The notes beneath the pieces are model-generated. The model was not told the DNA's origin. It did no database searches and was given only the letters and a program-made list of their open reading frames with translations. A stretch of DNA of 10,714 nt, taken from contig JACGUK010000038.1 in the NCBI GenBank assembly GCA_024256265.1, positions 1 through 10,714 on the forward strand. Reading direction: 5' to 3'. The stretch comes from an archaeon. GTDB taxonomy: Archaea; Thermoproteota; Nitrososphaeria; Nitrososphaerales; JACAEJ01. Position numbers and translations under genes: made by a program. Below are positions 6,836-10,714 of this stretch, piece by piece; positions within the stretch are counted from its first letter, which is position 1, and each line of letters opens with the position of its first letter.

Positions 6836-7672
6836 CTATCTTCCTAAATCTATAGTCTTCAAAATCTTATCGCAAATTATTGAGTTAGATGCCGCTATGA
6901 AGGATACCCTTTGAGTTGGTTCTAGAATCGAATCAAGTTCCTTTCCATTAGGTGTAAGAATTTCTCCACCTGCTTCCTTCAGTATTATGTAAGATGCAGC
7001 CATATCTGTGACTCTCAACATCCCTCTAACATCTACAAATGCATCTGTGAACCCTGAAGCAACATAGCAGATTTCTAGAGCATTGGCACCAAAATGCCTC
7101 ATATGCCTGACCTTTTTGAAAAGAGGCATCAATCTAGTTATAATCTTCTCTTCAGCCTTGCTAAAGTCTATACCTATGACTGCATCTTCAAGTGAGATTC
7201 TATCAGAAGTCTTTATCTTCTTATCGTTCATGTATGCTCCCTTGCCTCTTTCAGCATAAAATATGGTACCATCAGATAAGTTCAAAACAACCCCTGCATC
7301 AACATTTTTGATCGAATTACCTTTTGACATTGCAATTGAAGTGCAGAAAAAAGGAACTCCCCTGATTGCATTCGTAGTACCATCTATGCTGTCAATTACG
7401 ATGTAAACATCTGGCTTGCCTCCAATCTCCATGATTCCGCTTTCCTCGCTTACCACGATACATGATATATTCTGACTCTTGAGAGAATTTATTATAACAT
7501 CTTCAGCCAATTTGTCTATCTTCATAGTAAAATCTCCCCCTGCTCCTTTGCCGATGACTTCAGAAGCCAAAGCAGAACCTAGGATGGGTTTAATAGCACT
7601 ATGAACCTCTCTTGATGTACTTATGAGGAATTTTAACCAGTCGTTCAAGCCACGAGGTATTAAACAATACAT
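6836..7672 (-). CDS. Inositol monophosphatase/FBPase-superfamily phosphatase
   Basis: The 278-residue protein contains all metal-binding motifs of the IMPase superfamily: GDFTMKIDKLAED (D47, T49, D53), VVSEESG (E76, E77), VIDSIDGTTN (D94, D97) and RVTDMAASYIILKEAGGEI (D223). These coordinate two or three Mg2+ ions for hydrolysis of a small phosphate ester. Archaeal members act on inositol phosphate, fructose-1,6-bisphosphate, NADP or PAP, and sequence alone does not decide. The neighbouring CysC-like gene makes the PAP phosphatase (CysQ) reading attractive, while the length also fits archaeal IMPase/FBPase class IV enzymes. The ATG at 7672 lacks a ribosome binding site. An AT-rich stretch TTTATTT (minus strand, about 7702-7708) could serve as TATA box for a nearly leaderless mRNA. 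The upstream gene on the same strand ends 37 nt away. Confidence 0.82.
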   Translation of the reverse strand: MYCLIPRGLNDWLKFLISTSREVHSAIKPILGSALASEVIGKGAGGDFTMKIDKLAEDVIINSLKSQNISCIVVSEESGIMEIGGKPDVYIVIDSIDGTTNAIRGVPFFCTSIAMSKGNSIKNVDAGVVLNLSDGTIFYAERGKGAYMNDKKIKTSDRISLEDAVIGIDFSKAEEKIITRLMPLFKKVRHMRHFGANALEICYVASGFTDAFVDVRGMLRVTDMAASYIILKEAGGEILTPNGKELDSILEPTQRVSFIAASNSIICDKILKTIDLGR

Positions 7673-7709
7673 TAATAAAAACGATTAATTAACTTTTTGA
7701 AATAAATTT

Positions 7710-8087
7710 TCACAATAAAGATTCTTTCTTCTTTTTCAGTTTGTAAACTCTTTTTGGTTTTACCGTTTTCAACAGCTCTTCTACTCTATCCATTTCTTCG
7801 CAAGCCTTTTCTGTAGGTGCATAAGGTCTGCCCTTATCAACGAATGTTTTCATGTCTTCAGCTCTAGCTAGCCTTAAACTATAAACACCTGTCTTCTTGT
7901 CAAGGTATACTGGGCATCTTTTTACTCCTTGAGTAAGTAAGAAGTTGCATATGTTATCAAGAATTCTACGGTCTGCTTGTGATATGTAGATTGCTTTTAC
8001 TGGTTCGATCTGGATGCCTCCCTCTCCTCCATACCAATCCATCACTCTTTGCCAATTCCATGAATTTGCTGGACATTTATTAGCCAT
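7710..8087 (-). CDS. Small basic protein, probable single LAGLIDADG-like domain
   Basis: I do not know a named family for this 125-residue protein. The order of predicted elements resembles one LAGLIDADG unit (homing-endonuclease fold): a helix ending in MDWYGGEGGIQIEP (residues 16-29), comparable to LAGLIDGEGSI with the acidic residue at E22; a helix QADRRILDNICNFLLTQG; two strands CPVYLDKKTGVYSLRLAR; a helix AEDMKTFVDKGRPYA. The tail is strongly basic (KPKRVYKLKKKK). A one-domain protein would have to work as a dimer, either cleaving or only binding nucleic acid. There is no host intron or intein around it. GAGGAGG (8093-8099) five nucleotides before ATG 8087 fixes the start. It is divergent from the Trm112-like gene, and the IMPase gene follows 37 nt downstream. 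Coding status is firm; the fold is an inference from motif order. Confidence 0.6.
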   Translation of the reverse strand: MANKCPANSWNWQRVMDWYGGEGGIQIEPVKAIYISQADRRILDNICNFLLTQGVKRCPVYLDKKTGVYSLRLARAEDMKTFVDKGRPYAPTEKACEEMDRVEELLKTVKPKRVYKLKKKKESLL

Positions 8088-8109
8088 TACTTCCTCCTCA
8101 TACTCTTAA

Positions 8110-8128
8110 CTATATATCCTATTATAGC
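8110..8128 (-). promoter_or_regulatory. Candidate TATA box(es) for the LAGLIDADG-like gene
   Basis: On the minus strand GCTATAATAGG (8128-8118) and GATATATAG (about 8119-8111) lie 24-41 nt before ATG 8087. The farther one leaves room for a short leader carrying GAGGAGG. Which one is used cannot be told from sequence. Confidence 0.4.
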
Positions 8129-8168
8129 ACCTGATAAAGGAGATGAATAGGAAAAGATAATATTAAGA

Positions 8169-8180
8169 TATTTTTTATAA
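8169..8180 (+). promoter_or_regulatory. Candidate TATA box for the Trm112-like gene
   Basis: An A/T-only TTTTTTATAAAA lies 27 nt (centre) before ATG 8202 but only about 12 nt before ATG 8187. If this is the promoter, the mRNA would be leaderless and begin at 8202. The ATATTAA near 8158-8165 would fit the 8187 start instead. Confidence 0.35.
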
Positions 8181-8186
8181 AACGAT

Positions 8187-8474
8187 ATGCGATGGCGACT
8201 AATGGATATATTGGCATGCCCTATATGCAAGACCTTCCCACTTCAGCTTATAGTATTTGATGAAATGAAGACGAATTCATCAATAAGCATAATCGAAGGG
8301 ATCATCATATGTAAAAATTGTGACCGTTGGTACCCTATCATAGAGGAGATTCCCCACATGTTACCTGATGAGCTAAGAAATGAGAAAGAGGATAGAAATT
8401 TCTTAATCAAGAACAAAGAAAGAATTCCAAAAGAGATTCTTAGCAAAGGAAAGCCGTTTAACCTATCTGATTGA
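8187..8474 (+). CDS. Trm112-like zinc-binding protein
   Basis: The protein, 95 residues from ATG 8187, has the Trm112/UPF0434 zinc-ribbon layout: [11 protein letters not shown] (C11, C14) and [28 protein letters not shown] (C42, C45). The RWYPI-x-x-x-IPHMLPD block is the family signature. Trm112 proteins are small partners that activate and stabilise several methyltransferases acting on tRNA, rRNA and translation factors. No methyltransferase partner gene lies next to it. ATG 8187 agrees with the N terminus usual in homologues (M-x-x-x-L-x-DILACP); ATG 8202 (MDILACP) fits the better TATA box but shortens the start by five residues. The end lies 1 nt from the end of the convergent UPF0200 gene, so the two transcripts must overlap at their 3' ends. 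Confidence 0.85.
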   Translation: MRWRLMDILACPICKTFPLQLIVFDEMKTNSSISIIEGIIICKNCDRWYPIIEEIPHMLPDELRNEKEDRNFLIKNKERIPKEILSKGKPFNLSD

Positions 8475-8475
8475 T

Positions 8476-9033
8476 TTAACTGCTCTTCATTAAATGAATC
8501 ATAGTCTTTCTTAAATCTTCTTTAAAGACTTCTATTGGTCTATCATCATTCACAATGTAAGAGTCTGCTTTGGCTATGACGTCTCCCAAGCCTAGCTTTA
8601 ACTCTGCCTCATCCCTTTCTTCAAGTTCTTTCTCGGTCTTTGGATCTCCTGATCTTTTCCTTGATGATAAACGTTTCAATCTGATTCGAAAAGGAGACAA
8701 TAAGGCGAGAACATGAACATCTTCAGCGATCTTTCTAAAGTATCTAACCTCCTCAAGACTCCTAACTCCATCTATGAATGCTATATCTGCTTTAATGTAA
8801 TTCAATTTCTTTGCTGTTCTCTCAGCCACTATCCGATTGCTAAGTTTTGCTCTAATATCCCTCATGACGAATTCGTAACTTTTTGCTTCTTCTTTTAGAC
8901 CTCTACTTTTTACTTCCTCCCTTATTACGTCGCCCATTATAAGAACTGGAATGCCTAATTCATTTGCTATTTCCCTTACTACGGACTTTCCAGAGCCTGG
9001 CATGCCTGTGACTAAGATGAGCCTTTTAATCAA
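8476..9033 (-). CDS. UPF0200-family P-loop nucleotide kinase-like protein
   Basis: The 185-residue protein matches the archaeal UPF0200 family, often annotated as dephospho-CoA kinase-like or AAA ATPase. It shows Walker A GMPGSGKS (10-17), MGDVIREEVKSRGL (33-46), IDGVRSLEEVRYF (87-99), a basic lid region RLSSRKRSGDP, and EERDEAELKLGLGDVIAKAD before IVND. The fold belongs to nucleoside monophosphate-type kinases; the physiological substrate of the family is not established to my knowledge. The only usable start in frame is TTG 9033, because a stop codon lies three codons upstream. AAGGGGA sits immediately before it, closer than an ideal ribosome binding site. It converges with the Trm112-like gene with a 1-nt gap. 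Confidence 0.82.
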   Translation of the reverse strand: MIKRLILVTGMPGSGKSVVREIANELGIPVLIMGDVIREEVKSRGLKEEAKSYEFVMRDIRAKLSNRIVAERTAKKLNYIKADIAFIDGVRSLEEVRYFRKIAEDVHVLALLSPFRIRLKRLSSRKRSGDPKTEKELEERDEAELKLGLGDVIAKADSYIVNDDRPIEVFKEDLRKTMIHLMKSS

Positions 9034-9107
9034 TCCCCTTCATCATTTTTCCTATCAGACAATCCTTTCTGAGGGCTAGAATCTAATAAAAAGTTTAGAA
9101 CTCTTTC

Positions 9108-9371
9108 TTACTTCTCTTCTTTAGGCATTTGTCCAGGCGTGGTTGTTGGGGTCAATTCAGGCTCTATAGGCTTTGGTGGTGGAGTGGTTGCCATAGTCCA
9201 TCCTATCCAAGCCAATATTGCTAATATTGCTACCATAGCAATGAAAACGGTTATCTGTAGCACGAGCAGAGAGATCTGAGCACCAAAGAAGAAGAGGAGC
9301 CAACCATAGATGATGATGCCTAATATGCTAGCAATCAGGATTATAGCGCCTATTGCTTGATCTTTTTCCAA
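9108..9371 (-). CDS. Small two-helix membrane protein
   Basis: The 87-residue protein has two long hydrophobic helices, about residues 7-29 and 33-60, and a proline-rich, threonine-rich acidic tail (TTPPPKPIEPELTPTTTPGQM). There is no cysteine, no signal-peptide cleavage signature and no recognisable catalytic motif. I do not know its family. The start codon is TTG 9371 and is well supported: AGGAGG (9379-9384) lies seven nucleotides upstream, and a TATA box (9401-9411) lies beyond it. It stands between the UPF0200 gene and the XRE-CBS regulator on the same strand but has its own promoter, so it is probably transcribed as a single gene. Confidence 0.72.
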   Translation of the reverse strand: MEKDQAIGAIILIASILGIIIYGWLLFFFGAQISLLVLQITVFIAMVAILAILAWIGWTMATTPPPKPIEPELTPTTTPGQMPKEEK

Positions 9372-9400
9372 CTTCTATCCTCCTAAACCTATAGAATCTA

Positions 9401-9411
9401 TCTATATATAC
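9401..9411 (-). promoter_or_regulatory. TATA box for the small membrane protein gene
   Basis: On the minus strand the sequence reads TTTAAAGTATATATAGATAG, with the TATA core at 9410-9402 preceded by an A-rich BRE-like stretch. Transcription would start near 9380, leaving a short leader that contains AGGAGG before TTG 9371. The box lies just outside the 3' end of the XRE-CBS gene. Confidence 0.6.
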
Positions 9412-9418
9412 TTTAAAT

Positions 9419-9973
9419 CTACTCTGGCTTAAGTAGGTCAGCCCTTGTTACAATTCCTGCTACACTTTTCCCTTTCATTACCAAAATCGCTGGATAAAAA
9501 TTCAACATAGGGACCAAAAGATTTATAGGAGTATCTTCATTCACAGTAGGGAAAGGTGGTTCCATGACCTCTTTTACTTTCCTCATGAAGAGTATTCTTG
9601 GGCTTTCTTCACTTGATAACTTCTTTATAAGGACCTTTTCAGATACACTACCTACGACCTCATCTCCACTTAAAACTGGCATTTGAGAGATTGCATGCTT
9701 GTACATCAATTTTACTACTTCGCCCACCTTAGATTCAGCATCTGCAGATATGACTTCCTTTGTCATCACGTTCTTTACCTTTTTAGAATTTTTCAGCTGT
9801 AACCTTTGCAAAGTTTCAAAGATAGCCATGGTCTTAGAAAAAGATGGGTCTATCTTTCCAGCCTCTATCTTCGCTATTAACGATTGACTGACTCCAGAGA
9901 GCTTTGCCAGTTCGCTTTGAGTCAAGCCCAGTATCTTCCTTATCTTTTGTATATCCTTCAGCTGTAGCGACAT
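9419..9973 (-). CDS. XRE-family HTH regulator with paired CBS domains
   Basis: The 184-residue protein begins with a Cro/C1-type helix-turn-helix (about residues 7-58; LGLTQSELAKLSGVSQSLIAKIEAG is the HTH core). Two CBS repeats follow, about 66-118 (VKNVMTKEVISADAESKVGEV then MPVLSGDEVVGSVSEK) and 132-182 (VKEVMEPPFPTVNEDTPI then VAGIVTRADLLKPE). CBS pairs commonly bind adenine nucleotides or S-adenosylmethionine, so this is probably a ligand-sensing transcription regulator of the type widespread in archaea. The start ATG 9973 has no ribosome binding site. A TATA-like GATTATAGC about 28 nt upstream fits a leaderless mRNA, and it is embedded in an inverted repeat that may be the protein's own operator. 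The ligand and regulon are unknown. Confidence 0.85.
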   Translation of the reverse strand: MSLQLKDIQKIRKILGLTQSELAKLSGVSQSLIAKIEAGKIDPSFSKTMAIFETLQRLQLKNSKKVKNVMTKEVISADAESKVGEVVKLMYKHAISQMPVLSGDEVVGSVSEKVLIKKLSSEESPRILFMRKVKEVMEPPFPTVNEDTPINLLVPMLNFYPAILVMKGKSVAGIVTRADLLKPE

Positions 9974-9997
9974 TATGTTATATGGATTCTAATCTTT

Positions 9998-10020
9998 GCT
10001 ATAATCCTTTTTGTTATAGC
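9998..10020. promoter_or_regulatory. Inverted repeat over the XRE-CBS promoter (candidate operator)
   Basis: GCTATAA (9998-10004) and TTATAGC (10014-10020) form a perfect 7-bp inverted repeat with a 9-nt spacer. TAATC (9990-9994) and GATTA (10021-10025) extend it outward with a 3-nt offset on one side. The left arm is also the TATA-like box of the XRE-CBS gene, so binding there would block TBP. Such dyads are typical of HTH_3 dimers; autoregulation is inferred. Confidence 0.5.
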
Positions 10021-10055
10021 GATTACCACAATCTATCTATAAACTGCTCATTTCA

Positions 10056-10605
10056 TTAAGTCTTCCTTAACAAAATGGCTACTTCAACCAATCGATCAAC
10101 AGTTTTATAAACGCTCTTGAAACCTTCAACATCTTCTTCCGCCCCCTTTGCGCCCAGATCTCTTGACCATATGGTTCCACCCAAGTTTGCTTTTAAGGCT
10201 CCACCACTCCCCCCCTACAGCGACTCCTGCACTAGCCTTGTTCTTTAAGGCATTCGGGTTCTTTGCCACCAATGCTCTGCACCTATCAAAGAAGGTCTTG
10301 AGCTGTCCACTAAGCGTACCGTTGTATACTGGCGTTCCGAAAAGCATAGCATCTGCCTCTTCAAGCTTGACATAGGCTTCGGTCATGTCATCTTTCTGTA
10401 TGCAGCCCATCTTTTTTCTAATACAGTAATCACAATGAAGACAGAAGTTTATCTTCTTTCCATAAAAGTGGAAATAATCCGTCTTGACCTGAAATTTCTC
10501 TTCAGCGTATTCCAAAGCCTTTCTAACAACGAAATCGGTGGCTGCTTTCCTCGGACTTCCTGAAATGCCCAAAATAATTAGTTTCGAGCTTTTCAATCCA
10601 ATCAC
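10056..10605 (-). pseudogene. Iron-sulfur flavoprotein / NADPH-dependent FMN reductase family, frameshifted and internally shortened
   Basis: From GTG 10605 the protein reads GISGSPRK (13-20, FMN phosphate loop), then FCLHCDYCIRKKMGC (C55, C58, C61, C68), the compact cysteine motif that binds a [4Fe-4S] cluster in Isf-type flavoproteins. TPVYNGTLSGQLKTFFDRCRAL follows. After VAVGG (around 10215) the frame degenerates to a Trp/Lys/Arg-rich tail ending at 10126. Removing one G from the run of seven (plus strand C run 10209-10215) restores a convincing end: NLGGTIWSRDLGAKG and then VYKTVDRLVEVA, stopping at 10056-10058. Even then the usual segment between VGG and the GG-x-x-W region (GGQE...IHGMIVVG, about 25 residues) is missing. 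Either the gene is dead, or it combines a sequencing error with a shortened variant. Family is clear; functionality is doubtful. Confidence 0.75.
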
Positions 10606-10714
10606 TAAGTTATTTTAATGCCATAGTTACGAATCAGATGAACTTAATAAATGATCTGTTCCTCAAACCATCTCTCTGCCGTGATAACATCAATATGTAT
10701 TTATGATTTCATGG

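Noticed and set aside
8122..8128. TTATAGC as a second operator half-site for the XRE-CBS protein.
   Set aside because: Only a single half is present, and the same 7-mer also occurs inside coding sequence (for example 9341-9347), so chance in AT-rich DNA is likely.
10644..10700. Minus-strand open stretch reading DVITAERWFEEQIIY at the window end.
   Set aside because: It is only 18 codons, bounded by stop codons on both sides with no start codon; it could be a gene remnant, but there is too little to support it.

Overview
The window looks archaeal. The evidence is several TATA-type (box A) promoters 20-30 nt before start codons, a mix of leaderless and GGAGG/GGTGA-led genes, frequent TTG starts, and a tRNA gene with no encoded CCA that can only be folded if insertions are spliced out. 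Archaeal-type families (UPF0200 P-loop kinase, Trm112-like zinc protein, XRE-CBS regulator, class IV IMPase/FBPase-like phosphatase) agree. A TACK-group affiliation (Thaumarchaeota/Bathyarchaeota-like) is a guess from gene content, not a proof.

Layout. 1-355: 3' end of an adenosylcobalamin-dependent (class II) ribonucleotide reductase. 400-500: tRNA-Asn(GTT), apparently with two tiny non-canonical introns around the anticodon. 605-2840: accessory-looking stretch with a hexapeptide-repeat acyltransferase, a CbrC-family zinc-motif protein (a family known mainly from bacteria) and a 5'-truncated remnant of a thiamine-pyrophosphate enzyme. 2890-3480 (-): MASE1-like membrane protein with no output domain. 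3599-6810 (+): a 14-TM Wzx/MOP-type flippase, an APH-fold small-molecule kinase behind its own TATA box, and a CysC-like (APS kinase family) kinase 12 nt further on. 6836-7672 (-): an IMPase-superfamily phosphatase convergent with the CysC-like gene. 7710-8087 (-): small basic protein that I read as a single LAGLIDADG-like fold. 8187-8474 (+): Trm112-like protein, convergent with a UPF0200 kinase at 8476-9033 (-) with a 1-nt spacer. 9108-9371 (-): small two-TM protein. 9419-9973 (-): XRE-CBS regulator with an inverted repeat over its promoter. 10056-10605 (-): iron-sulfur flavoprotein/FMN reductase gene broken by a frameshift in a 7-base homopolymer and apparently missing an internal segment.

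Working together. The most coherent idea is that the flippase, APH-like kinase, CysC-like kinase and IMPase-family phosphatase serve modification (phosphorylation or sulfation) and export of a surface glycan or lipid-linked sugar. CysC makes PAPS in the classical pathway, and one IMPase branch (CysQ) removes the by-product PAP. No sulfotransferase or ATP sulfurylase is visible here, so this stays an inference. The other genes are mostly housekeeping or regulatory and show no shared theme.
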